Part shown: one piece after another, positions 9,022 through 16,821 of the stretch | Position numbering within the stretch: position 1 is the first letter of the stretch | Layout: each line of letters starts with the position of its first letter | Source: Candidatus Heimdallarchaeota archaeon | GTDB lineage: Archaea > Asgardarchaeota > Heimdallarchaeia > Heimdallarchaeales > Heimdallarchaeaceae | DNA length: 37,067 nucleotides | Assembly (NCBI GenBank): GCA_023705945.1 | Contig: BPTM01000206.1 | Coordinates: 1 to 37,067, forward strand | Direction of reading: 5' to 3' | Notes under the pieces: generated by a model | Seen by the model: the letters and a program-made list of their open reading frames with translations, nothing else | Told to the model about the DNA's origin: nothing | Database searches by the model: none | Made by a program: the position numbers and the translations under genes

Positions 9022-9246
9022 CTAAATAATAACTCCAATTTGTAGTAAAATGAGTTGTATTTCAAAAGCTGTAACTAAGCTAATTATAACAAGAATTAGA
9101 AGAGTTAATTTCCAATTTCGTCTCTGAGACATCTCTATGTAAAGAATAAACCAAATTATTGAGACTACAGTCATAATTGAAAATAGCACTAAGAAAAATA
9201 TAAGCCAACCACCGGTTAGTAATCCGTTGTATATTGTATAGACCAT
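9022..9246 (-). CDS. Small membrane protein with two transmembrane helices
   Basis: Seventy-four residues with two hydrophobic helices (about 12-36 and 47-72) separated by a short basic loop (S-Q-R-R-N-W-K), which would face the cytoplasm by the positive-inside rule. No family recognised. An AAGGGAC stretch lies six bases before the ATG on the minus strand and works as a ribosome binding site, which supports a real gene. No ORF of note overlaps it. Function unknown. Confidence 0.55.
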   Translation of the reverse strand: MVYTIYNGLLTGGWLIFFLVLFSIMTVVSIIWFILYIEMSQRRNWKLTLLILVIISLVTAFEIQLILLQIGVII

Positions 9247-9316
9247 TATTGTCCCTTCTTACTGATTGTAACGTCTGTATCTTTATGCTTTAAAAAATTT
9301 TGTTATTTTGTTCAAT

Positions 9317-9706
9317 TTAATTAGGAATGAAAAATTCACCGTCTATTTTTCCTTTAATGTTCTTCTTTTTAAGATACATAGGAATAATTTTTTTAATACT
9401 CTCGACATTAAAACCAATTTCTTCGGCAAGATCAGTTATATTGAATTTTTCTCCAGAAGCAAGAGCATGTTCAATTTTGTATTTAGGTGTATCTTCTTGT
9501 TTAAACTCACCTTTTGTTTTTCCCTTAGCTCCAGTTCGGTTTTTACCGCAATTTGGGCAATCCCAAGTCGCCATTCTAGTAATGGTGACGTTACCTTGCT
9601 TATCAGGCATCGGACTGACTATGTTCCATTCCTTTTTTGTAGGAACATCTTCAGGAAGCCATTCTTCTCCACAGTGTTTGCATTTTATTAGTTTCTTCTT
9701 TGCCAT
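9317..9706 (-). CDS. Zinc-ribbon protein with C-terminal helix-turn-helix-like domain
   Basis: The protein opens with K-C-K-H-C-G-E-E-W and has C-P-N-C-G about 40 residues later, giving a two-CxxC zinc ribbon. A lysine/glycine-rich linker follows. The last ~45 residues (N-I-T-D-L-A-E-E-I-G-F-N-V-E-S-I-K-K) read as a helix-turn-helix. This suggests a nucleic-acid-binding or regulatory protein; its target is unknown. The ORF track extends to 9871, but the 55 extra residues overlap another short ORF and lack protein-like character. ATG 9706 places the zinc ribbon at the N-terminus as is usual, so I prefer it. Confidence 0.65.
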   Translation of the reverse strand: MAKKKLIKCKHCGEEWLPEDVPTKKEWNIVSPMPDKQGNVTITRMATWDCPNCGKNRTGAKGKTKGEFKQEDTPKYKIEHALASGEKFNITDLAEEIGFNVESIKKIIPMYLKKKNIKGKIDGEFFIPN

Positions 9707-9818
9707 AAATCTCAAACATTGTTCAGTTAACATGATTAAAATCTTTTCTATCAACTTGAATTTTGTATAAATTCCTGTATATATTTTAGGAAATCCCATT
9801 TCATTTTCATCAAATATT

Positions 9819-9962
9819 TTAAAGACCACTGTTAGAATAATCCAATTTTGGTTCTGAGGATTCCTTTGCACAGTAATTAAAATCTGAAACCATTTCTTTG
9901 AAATTACTTTTTAGTTTTTTTAGATATTCTAATTGACTCGAATCTAGATTTTCTCTATTCAT
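9819..9962 (-). CDS. Possible small protein of 47 residues
   Basis: This ORF is too short for the supplied track. It starts at an ATG (9962) and encodes a charged, helical peptide (start M-N-R-E-N-L-D-S-S-Q, one Met and one Cys inside), ending in TAA at 9819. It is in a different frame from the 5' extension of the zinc-ribbon ORF. Codon choice (AAA, GAA, TTA/CTA) looks like that of the neighbours. There is no clear ribosome binding site, only AT-rich DNA upstream, so it may be chance. Confidence 0.25.
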   Translation of the reverse strand: MNRENLDSSQLEYLKKLKSNFKEMVSDFNYCAKESSEPKLDYSNSGL

Positions 9963-10123
9963 ATCAAAAATAAAATACTACAATTAAAAAAAAGAACTTG
10001 TATTCAGCTTTATATGAACAGAGAAACTAACCTACTAAGCATTCGAGAATCGATTTTTTATTATGTATCTCTTTATACATATAATAATTGGGATAATCAA
10101 TTCAAAAATAATTTTTGTTGAAG

Positions 10124-10131
10124 TTTATAAA
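10124..10131 (+). promoter_or_regulatory. TATA box of the double-GNAT gene
   Basis: TTTATAAA is a consensus archaeal TATA box. Transcription would start about 25 bases downstream, near 10150. The ORF-track start codon (ATG 10131) lies inside this box, so it cannot be in the mRNA. The GTG at 10188, with AAGGAG at 10172-10177, is therefore the likely start. Confidence 0.6.
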
Positions 10132-10187
10132 TGCTCCATCCTAATTTCAAAGAAAAATCAAAAACCACCATAAGGAGATCACAAGAA

Positions 10188-11225
10188 GTGAAATACAAAA
10201 TAATAGAATTTAACCCTAAGGAAGCGCCAGATGATTTCTGGGAAAGCTATTTTGAATTTACTGAAGCTAATTTCAGATATCACTATCCTGATAACTCCAT
10301 GCTTAACAGAGAAGCGGTTATCCAACGTCAGAAAGCTAATATTCCAAATTATTACGTTAAACGTTGGCTTGCTTTTACTCCTGAGGATAAAATCGTTGGT
10401 TGGGCTGGTTTTGGAGCTATTACTGAGACCTCTTCAGAATTTAAAGTAAACAAACATCTTTGTAAGTTAAATATAGCCGTCTTACATGATTATCAACGCA
10501 TGGGGATAGGTACTTCTCTACTCAAAGTTTGTGTTCAAGAAGCTCTTTCTCTTAATCGAACGGTTATTGAAACTGGTGCCGAGCATGATTCTGGTCGAGC
10601 TTTTCTTAAAAAACATGGTGCAGAGCTCACTATTGAATCTGCTGAAAATCGTTTAGAGTTAAAAGATGTGGATTGGACCCTTATGCAAACATGGGTTAAT
10701 GAAGGACCTAAAAGAGCTGAAGGTGTAATAATTGAATCTTTTTACGAATGTCCTGAAGCGATTTTGAATGAATACTGTGAAATGTTTACAGAAGCATTAA
10801 ATATGCAACCTCTTGGAGACTCTGAATTTCGTTCTAATATTGATGGTAAATTACGAAGACAAACAGAGCAACAGTATAGAGACACAGGTTATACAAACTA
10901 TACTCTCATCAGCAGAGAAAAAGATGGAAAAATTTCTGGATTAACTGATTTCTTCTATGATTCTAGAGATAGTTACAAAATCTTACAAAACCTCACTGGG
11001 GTCCGCCCTGAATTTAGGGGTAGAGGACTGGGTAAATGGTTGAAAGCAAAAATGATACTCCACATAAAGGATACTTATCCTGATGTTGAAAGAATAATTA
11101 CTGGTAATGCGGAAGCTAATGCACCAATGAATTCCATCAATAAGAGGATGGGTTTCAAGAAGCATAAGGCAGCTGAAAGTTACAAGTTTCAAGTAGAAGA
11201 AACAGCTAAGAAATTAGGAATTTAG
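10188..11225 (+). CDS. Protein with two GNAT acetyltransferase domains
   Basis: Two tandem GNAT folds are visible. The first has the acetyl-CoA motif V-L-H-D-Y-Q-R-M-G-I-G-T-S-L-L; the second has V-R-P-E-F-R-G-R-G-L-G-K-W-L-K followed by the N-x-x-M-N-S-I-N-K-R-M-G-F signature near the C-terminus. The second copy matches the R/Q-x-x-G-x-G/A consensus best. Tandem GNAT proteins include MshD-like acyltransferases, but the substrate here is unknown. The start is set to GTG 10188 because the upstream ATG sits in the TATA box and AAGGAG lies 10 bases before the GTG. The gene is alone, followed by a structured non-coding region. Confidence 0.8.
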   Translation: MKYKIIEFNPKEAPDDFWESYFEFTEANFRYHYPDNSMLNREAVIQRQKANIPNYYVKRWLAFTPEDKIVGWAGFGAITETSSEFKVNKHLCKLNIAVLHDYQRMGIGTSLLKVCVQEALSLNRTVIETGAEHDSGRAFLKKHGAELTIESAENRLELKDVDWTLMQTWVNEGPKRAEGVIIESFYECPEAILNEYCEMFTEALNMQPLGDSEFRSNIDGKLRRQTEQQYRDTGYTNYTLISREKDGKISGLTDFFYDSRDSYKILQNLTGVRPEFRGRGLGKWLKAKMILHIKDTYPDVERIITGNAEANAPMNSINKRMGFKKHKAAESYKFQVEETAKKLGI

Positions 11226-11289
11226 TCTTAAATTGAACGTTCAAGAAACTAACTGAAAATAGAAAATAGCAATTTGTATATTGATTTTT

Positions 11290-11390
11290 TACAGCCTTTT
11301 TGATGTATGAGCTGTATTAAAATGAGTAATAACGCAAGAGAAATTCTAGAGTGTTATTCATTTCTCTTGCACTCAAGTCAGTCAACTTGA
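11290..11390 (+). ncRNA. Candidate structured RNA or leader: three consecutive hairpins
   Basis: Three perfect inverted repeats lie within 101 bases. H1: TACAGC 11290-11295 with GCTGTA 11311-11316, loop 15. H2: GCAAGAGAAAT 11334-11344 with ATTTCTCTTGC 11360-11370, 11 bp, loop 15. H3: TCAAGT 11373-11378 with ACTTGA 11385-11390, loop 6. AATAAC 11328-11333 can also pair with GTTATT 11353-11358 inside the H2 loop, giving a possible pseudoknot. It lies between two plus-strand genes, so it could be a small RNA, a terminator of the GNAT gene or a leader of the next operon. No known RNA family was recognised. Confidence 0.4.
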
Positions 11391-11474
11391 ACTAAACTAC
11401 CCATGAGATATTATTCCAAAAGCTAATTTTATAAGCGGTCATGTCAGATAAGAAACATAGTAGATGTGAATAAC

Positions 11475-12011
11475 ATGAAATGTTTGGCTTGTTGGGAAGA
11501 TATACCAGAAGCTGCAAGTATATGTCATCATTGTGGTTCTGATCAAAAAGAGGTGAAGGATTTCTTTGTTTTAGCTCTGTTAAAGCAACAAAAAAGGAAG
11601 ATTGTTGTTCCTGAAGAAACAAATGTCTTAAAGTATATTCTTGAAGTTGATCCTGAATTAAAAAAAGAGATAACTATTACTAGCAGTTCTGAACCTTTAC
11701 CTTCTTATCAACCTCAACAACCCTCTTTGCTGGGAACAATCACAGGTCAGAAACAAAGTTCTTCTCCAAAACCAGTAAATCAAGCAACTCCTCAACAACC
11801 TTTATCTCAAAAACCTAAGGAGAAAACATTAGTTTGTCCCTCTTGTCAAGAAGAGGTTCCATTTCGTAAATTTTGCAAATTATGTGGATTTCAGATGCAA
11901 AGAGAATGCCCTGATTGTGGAACAGCTAATAGGGTTACAGCTAAATTTTGTACAAAATGTGGAAATGCTCTGAAACCTTTGGAAATTGATGGAAAGAAAG
12001 AAAAAACTTAG
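11475..12011 (+). CDS. Zinc-ribbon protein with Pro/Gln-rich linker
   Basis: An N-terminal C-L-A-C...C-H-H-C zinc ribbon is followed by a helical stretch and a Ser/Pro/Gln-rich flexible linker (about residues 75-115). The C-terminal part has C-P-S-C...C-K-L-C and then C-P-D-C-G...C-T-K-C-G, so three zinc ribbons in total. Such proteins act as scaffolds or adaptors; no specific function can be named. The track starts at GTG 11466, but that GTG belongs to a GTGA element five bases before ATG 11475, so I use the ATG. The large helicase gene follows after 41 bases on the same strand and may be its partner. Confidence 0.65.
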   Translation: MKCLACWEDIPEAASICHHCGSDQKEVKDFFVLALLKQQKRKIVVPEETNVLKYILEVDPELKKEITITSSSEPLPSYQPQQPSLLGTITGQKQSSSPKPVNQATPQQPLSQKPKEKTLVCPSCQEEVPFRKFCKLCGFQMQRECPDCGTANRVTAKFCTKCGNALKPLEIDGKKEKT

Positions 12012-12052
12012 ACATATTCATCTTTTCTAGAAAACTCCCATGTGTGATAAAT

Positions 12053-14674
12053 ATGAAACTTCATAAGCCCTATATTGCAGTTATGTTTAACTGGAATAAA
12101 GAAAAACTCTCAACTGATATTATCTATTTTAACTTAAAAGAAGGAAAGGATAAGGGTTTCATTGTTCATACAAGACTGAATTTTACATATGAAAAGGAAT
12201 ACCTTAGAGTTTACAAATACATGAAACTAGGTAAAAATTCAAATTTTCACATGAAACCTCGAGCAGCTACAGAAGACCTTCGGGAGGCTGAGTATATTAT
12301 CATCCCAGATACTGATTTACCTTGGAATAACAAAGCATTTCTTGAGTACTGTACCACTTTCAAAATCTCCAAAGCTAGAATGGCAACTCTCTGTAGAACT
12401 TGTCTAGATAGGAGATATAAGTGGACAAGTTTGGAAAAAGACTCAGTCATCTATAAGGGTCAAAGAATATGTGATTACTGTTCAAAAAAGGAATTAACTC
12501 AGGAATTACAACGAAGTAATTTAGTAGTTTCCGGAGGTTTAACAAAATTTTATCAACAACAAGCAGAACGAGAAGGAAATCTTGATGTAGTTCTAGAGAA
12601 CATTTCTTTTGGTTCAGAGCAGGACCCAATAAATAATCCTAATTCAACTTTGTTTGATATCATTGAACCTGTGAAACAAGAAACAAGTCTTGCAGTAAAC
12701 AAGGTAAAAGGAGTTCCAACTAAATTCCGTGATTTACTTATTGCAGAAGGTATCAAAACCTTACTCCCTATTCAAGAGAAATCAATCGAAAAAGGATTGC
12801 TTCGAAATAGTGACCTATTAGTTGTCGCTGGAACAACTTCTGGAAAAACCTTGGTTGGAGAACTTGCTGGAGTAACCAAGGCTTTACACAACAAGAAGTT
12901 TGTTTATTTATCACCACTTGTTGCTCTTACCAATCAGAAATATGAACAATTCAAAAAGCGTTACAAAAAAATAGGTCTCAATACAGCTGTTAGAGTTGGG
13001 ATGAGTCGAATAAAAGTTGAAGGCGAGTTTACACCAATTATTGATGATGATATCAAAAACTCGGATATAATAGTAGCTACTTACGAAGCTTTTGATTTTC
13101 TCCTTAGAGATGGAAGAAGTAAGGCTATAGGCGATATTGGTGTTATTGTTGTTGATGAGGTTCAAATGATAGTATCAGAAGGAAGAGGGTTTAGGTTAAA
13201 TGGTTTAATTGCTCGTTTAAAAGCCCTTTTTCCAAGTGCTCAATTTATTTACTTATCTGCAACAATAGGAAATCCTGACCAACTAGCTGAAGATTTAGAT
13301 GCTGAAACAGTGCTATATCTTGCACGCCCTGTTCCTCTTGAAAGGCATGCAATTATCACTGAAAATGAAGCAGACCGATTTAAGAATTTGTTTAGATTAT
13401 GTCATAGAGAAGAGAAAATCAAATCAAGTACTGGTTACAAAGGGCAAACTTTGGTTTTCACTAATTCCCGAAGGAACTGTGAGAAACTAGCTAAAAATTT
13501 GAAGAAGAAAGGAATTCACTCAACCTATTATCATGCTGGTTTAACTTTTAGAAAAAGAAAGATAGTAGAAAGAGGGTTTGAAAAGGGCAAATTCTCTACA
13601 GTAGTGACAACTATTGCTTTAGGAGCTGGAGTAGATTTTCCTGCTTCGATGGTAATTTTCGAGAACCTCGCGATGGGAATCAACTGGCTATCAGTAGCAG
13701 AATTTCATCAGATGTTAGGAAGAGCAGGAAGACTAGGTTTTCATGATAAAGGTAAAGCCTATTTATTAGTGGAACCAGGAAGAAAAATTTTCATTGGACA
13801 AAAAGAAACTGAAGAACAAATAGCTTTTGAGCTGTTAACCCTACCCATTGAAGATGTCGATCCAGTTTTAGATACAATTGAGGAAGAAGAGGAAATACTA
13901 GCAACAGTGGTTGCATTTAAGGATGTAAACATTTCTCAAGATAAAATGATCTTCGCCAATATTCTAGGAAGAACTACTCCATTGAGTGAAAATATGAGTG
14001 CCTTAAAAAAAATGAAAATGATTTATGTTGAAAATAAAACTATTTTTCCAACAGATCTTGGAAAAGCTGTTTCTTTATCATTTCTTGCTCCATCTTATGC
14101 AATACGATTCGTTCAAGCGATACAACGTTCTAAGAAGAAGGATCTTCTTGATGATTTAGCTCTAACATTGGCTGTAAAAATCCAGCCTTTCAGGTCAGCA
14201 CATCTCTCACCGAAAATACATGGCGAGATAGAAAGAGCACTAAAATCCACCATTTCAACTAATATTTTTTCTGGTACTATTTTAGATCTTTATTCAGGAA
14301 ATAGTTGGGGAAGAAGAAACCCAACCCAAGCGATTTTGGAAACATTCTCAAAGTGGACGTCAAATATTTTTACGTGTAAATGTCTTGATAGACCATTCTG
14401 TGATTGTGGAGAAATTAATTTCTCTAAAATGATTTTTGAATTAAGACAGAAAGGTTATTCACCCTCAAGAATCTCAGAAGAAATGCGGAAAGAAAATAAT
14501 ATTCAATTATATCCTGGAGATGTATATTCTTGGCTTGATTCCCTCGTTCATCATCTTCAAGCAATACAACGTTTAGCAGATGTTATGGATAAAGACGAAC
14601 TAAAACAATTTGCACACAAACTCGCAAAACAGATTGAAAATCCAAATAAAACTCAAAAATATAATAAGAAGTAA
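12053..14674 (+). CDS. Archaeal superfamily 2 helicase (COG1202-like, DUF5814-type ends)
   Basis: Walker A is A-G-T-T-S-G-K-T (motif I). Motif Ia (S-P-L-V-A-L), motif II D-E-V-Q, motif III S-A-T, motif IV/V (A-L-G-A-G-V-D-F-P-A) and motif VI Q-M-L-G-R-A-G-R are all present, as in Ski2/Hel308-type helicases. An N-terminal region of ~220 residues holds a C-x2-C...C-x2-C zinc site. The C-terminus has a C-K-C...C-D-C cluster and a helical end. This layout matches the archaea-specific COG1202 helicases, whose in vivo role is uncertain. Motif II is DEVQ rather than DEVH/DEAH. ATG 12053 is preferred over GTG 12044, which forms part of the GTGA element. An ATP-driven DNA or RNA helicase role is inferred. 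Confidence 0.85.
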   Translation: MKLHKPYIAVMFNWNKEKLSTDIIYFNLKEGKDKGFIVHTRLNFTYEKEYLRVYKYMKLGKNSNFHMKPRAATEDLREAEYIIIPDTDLPWNNKAFLEYCTTFKISKARMATLCRTCLDRRYKWTSLEKDSVIYKGQRICDYCSKKELTQELQRSNLVVSGGLTKFYQQQAEREGNLDVVLENISFGSEQDPINNPNSTLFDIIEPVKQETSLAVNKVKGVPTKFRDLLIAEGIKTLLPIQEKSIEKGLLRNSDLLVVAGTTSGKTLVGELAGVTKALHNKKFVYLSPLVALTNQKYEQFKKRYKKIGLNTAVRVGMSRIKVEGEFTPIIDDDIKNSDIIVATYEAFDFLLRDGRSKAIGDIGVIVVDEVQMIVSEGRGFRLNGLIARLKALFPSAQFIYLSATIGNPDQLAEDLDAETVLYLARPVPLERHAIITENEADRFKNLFRLCHREEKIKSSTGYKGQTLVFTNSRRNCEKLAKNLKKKGIHSTYYHAGLTFRKRKIVERGFEKGKFSTVVTTIALGAGVDFPASMVIFENLAMGINWLSVAEFHQMLGRAGRLGFHDKGKAYLLVEPGRKIFIGQKETEEQIAFELLTLPIEDVDPVLDTIEEEEEILATVVAFKDVNISQDKMIFANILGRTTPLSENMSALKKMKMIYVENKTIFPTDLGKAVSLSFLAPSYAIRFVQAIQRSKKKDLLDDLALTLAVKIQPFRSAHLSPKIHGEIERALKSTISTNIFSGTILDLYSGNSWGRRNPTQAILETFSKWTSNIFTCKCLDRPFCDCGEINFSKMIFELRQKGYSPSRISEEMRKENNIQLYPGDVYSWLDSLVHHLQAIQRLADVMDKDELKQFAHKLAKQIENPNKTQKYNKK

Positions 14675-14742
14675 TCCTGATAATTGTTTTAACATGTCAA
14701 TTCGTCATATTTATGAATATCTTTGTTTTTAGTAATCAACAT

Positions 14743-14749
14743 AAGGTGA
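14743..14749 (+). promoter_or_regulatory. Shine-Dalgarno site AAGGTGA
   Basis: AAGGTGA ends four bases before ATG 14754. It matches the GGTGA part of the archaeal anti-Shine-Dalgarno complement and fixes the start of the membrane/TPR-like gene. Confidence 0.6.
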
Positions 14750-14753
14750 AAGA

Positions 14754-15836
14754 ATGTTCGAAAATGACTACGATATGGCAATGTCAAATGAAGACTTAAT
14801 TCTGCTTATACTAGGTGGACTTACTTTACTTTTCTCGTTTTCAGATATATTTGCAGGAACACAAGCTGCTATATCCTTTCCTGCAATTGGAGCATTCGTA
14901 ATTGGATGGGGAATAGTAAGATTTAGGAGACGCCCTCTTCCTAAACAAGTTCAATCAGCTCGATTCATTTACTTAGCTTTGATTAAAACCATCAGAAATT
15001 ATGCTCTCTTTTCAATCATCATTCAAAATATCTTTCTACTTAGTGGTTATGTTCAATTCGATGATGGATTGGCGAGATTAATAACAATTTACAGCTTTGT
15101 GGTGTTAATAATCGTATCCATTTTTGAAATTGCAGGACATGTCACTGTACCAGACGATCTCCACGTTTTTCATTTAATCGAGGGAGAAGACGAGGAAACA
15201 ATCAAGAAGAATCGATTTACTCTTCTTTATGGTCTAAGATTTTGGATATGGATAAGTATTACTTCATTAATTGTACTTGTAGTTATAGTTTTTCTACCAT
15301 TTCGTACATCGTTTGTTGTAATGGTTGAAGATAATCTAATATTGGTTGTCATTTTTCAGTTTGTTGCTCTCCTTCTTGGAGCAGGTCTTTTTGTATATAC
15401 TTATTTCAATATGATGTCCTTTGGTAAACTTGAGAAACCAGAAATGATAATCAAAGCTGTTGATTACTATAATACTGTAGAGTTAAGAGAAAGAAGTTAC
15501 GAGATATTGGAAGATTATATAGAAAACAAGCATGAAAATCTTGGTCTCTTATCTAAACTTGCTATTATGAATACCCAAGATGAAAATCATCACAAAGTAC
15601 TCGATCTAACAAGAAGGATTCTTGATGAAACAGAAGAGAAGGAGATTAATGTCCCACATATGGTAGCTAGAGCTCATTTACTTCAGGCAATCAGTTTAAA
15701 AGCTTTGGAGAATTTTAAATTAGCCTATGAAGAAGTAACAAAATCACTTCATTATATACCAGAAAACAATGTCGCAAGAAAACTTCGAAGAGAATTAAGA
15801 AGGATCCTGAAGGTTAAGAATCAAGAAAAAGAATAA
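14754..15836 (+). CDS. Multi-pass membrane protein with C-terminal TPR-like helices
   Basis: About six hydrophobic segments are visible (near residues 14-32, 36-54, 80-100, 107-127, 158-180 and 188-213). The final ~125 residues are soluble, charged and helical, with paired helices (L-S-K-L-A-I-M-N, then L-Q-A-I-S-L-K-A-L-E-N-F-K-L-A-Y-E-E) that resemble TPR units. No family is recognised. A cytoplasmic TPR-like domain suggests protein docking at the membrane. It lies 79 bases after the helicase gene and has its own Shine-Dalgarno site. Confidence 0.6.
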   Translation: MFENDYDMAMSNEDLILLILGGLTLLFSFSDIFAGTQAAISFPAIGAFVIGWGIVRFRRRPLPKQVQSARFIYLALIKTIRNYALFSIIIQNIFLLSGYVQFDDGLARLITIYSFVVLIIVSIFEIAGHVTVPDDLHVFHLIEGEDEETIKKNRFTLLYGLRFWIWISITSLIVLVVIVFLPFRTSFVVMVEDNLILVVIFQFVALLLGAGLFVYTYFNMMSFGKLEKPEMIIKAVDYYNTVELRERSYEILEDYIENKHENLGLLSKLAIMNTQDENHHKVLDLTRRILDETEEKEINVPHMVARAHLLQAISLKALENFKLAYEEVTKSLHYIPENNVARKLRRELRRILKVKNQEKE

Positions 15837-15934
15837 GATATTGTCTAATTTCTACTAACTTCAGCTTTTTCTTATATTTCCAACAATTACAATTTACACA
15901 ATGATTTTAAATGATATAATTATAGAAAATTTAG

Positions 15935-16816
15935 ATGAGAATATGTTCCATCGATTCTACACTTAATGAGGAACTACCTGCAAAAAAAATAGCAAAACTA
16001 ATAGATTCAGATCTAGCTAAGGTAGAAATCAATATTGTGAAAAAGAAGGTCGGAAGCATAGGTTTAGACAGAAAGACTCTTGAAAAAACGCACGTTCTTT
16101 TTATAACTTTGCCTAAGAAGAAGATTACTCAAGAAATGTATATCGAGCTAATTTCTTATATTGACATAGGCGGAACACTTATACTAACCCTGCCTTCACC
16201 ACCCTGGGAAGACTTGGGTAGATTCTTTGAAGAAATGATTTATGAATTAGGTATAACATTCCAACCTAATTATGTGTATGGTTTGCCCAAAATCCCCTCC
16301 AATACTCGCTTGATTGGATCAAAATTAACCATAATAAAAGCTCATGTTATAGATTACAGTAAGAACAAAGATTTTCTTAAAGAAAATGGTATAAAGAAAT
16401 ACATTCCATTAGCTCTGATGGATAAGAGACCAGTTATTTTAGCAGGTTACAAACGTAGAGGAAAATTTGTTATAATAAGCTCTCCTGAGATTTTTACTGA
16501 TATTAATTCCGATTTTCTAAATAGATTAGTCCTCCTTTCTTCAAAGAAGATCGACTATCTATTATCTGAAAAGATTAAGAGATATAATATTGGAAAGAGC
16601 AATTTCAGTTTACAACTTCAACATGGCAGTTTACAAAGTTATTTATTGAGCCTTTACCATTATAATTATATGTTTCTTCAAGAGGAAGTAGAATTTTCTT
16701 CTAAAGAAGATTTAACAGAGAGTATATACAAAATATTATTGAAACAGAAGGTAATAGGTGATTTACCTTCAAAACAAGATATGTTCATCACAATTGAAAA
16801 AACCAAGATTGAGTGA
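15935..16816 (+). CDS. GIFT/DUF4350-like (IFT52 N-terminal-like) domain protein
   Basis: Residues about 50-120 form a GATase1/GIFT-type Rossmann pattern: a strand ending in L-P, a helix, then Y-I-D-I-G-G-T-L-I-L-T-L, a helix and L-G-I-T-F-x-P. The same order occurs in the GIFT domain of eukaryotic intraflagellar transport protein IFT52 and in prokaryotic DUF4350 proteins. Catalytic residues of amidotransferases are not evident, so a sugar- or protein-binding role is more likely. The C-terminal ~90 residues are helical. Its end overlaps the next gene, a longin-like protein, by four bases (GTGA) at the track start, showing tight coupling. Family call is by pattern and is moderate. Confidence 0.5.
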   Translation: MRICSIDSTLNEELPAKKIAKLIDSDLAKVEINIVKKKVGSIGLDRKTLEKTHVLFITLPKKKITQEMYIELISYIDIGGTLILTLPSPPWEDLGRFFEEMIYELGITFQPNYVYGLPKIPSNTRLIGSKLTIIKAHVIDYSKNKDFLKENGIKKYIPLALMDKRPVILAGYKRRGKFVIISSPEIFTDINSDFLNRLVLLSSKKIDYLLSEKIKRYNIGKSNFSLQLQHGSLQSYLLSLYHYNYMFLQEEVEFSSKEDLTESIYKILLKQKVIGDLPSKQDMFITIEKTKIE

Positions 16817-16821
16817 CTAAT

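Noticed and set aside
9308-9770. Plus-strand ORFs of 127 and 147 residues opposite the zinc-ribbon gene
   Set aside because: Phe/Ser-rich antisense frames; the minus-strand frame has clear zinc-binding CxxC pairs.
9707-9871. N-terminal extension of the zinc-ribbon ORF to 9871
   Set aside because: Fifty-five extra residues precede the zinc ribbon without protein-like pattern and overlap another short frame; ATG 9706 gives a normal N-terminus.
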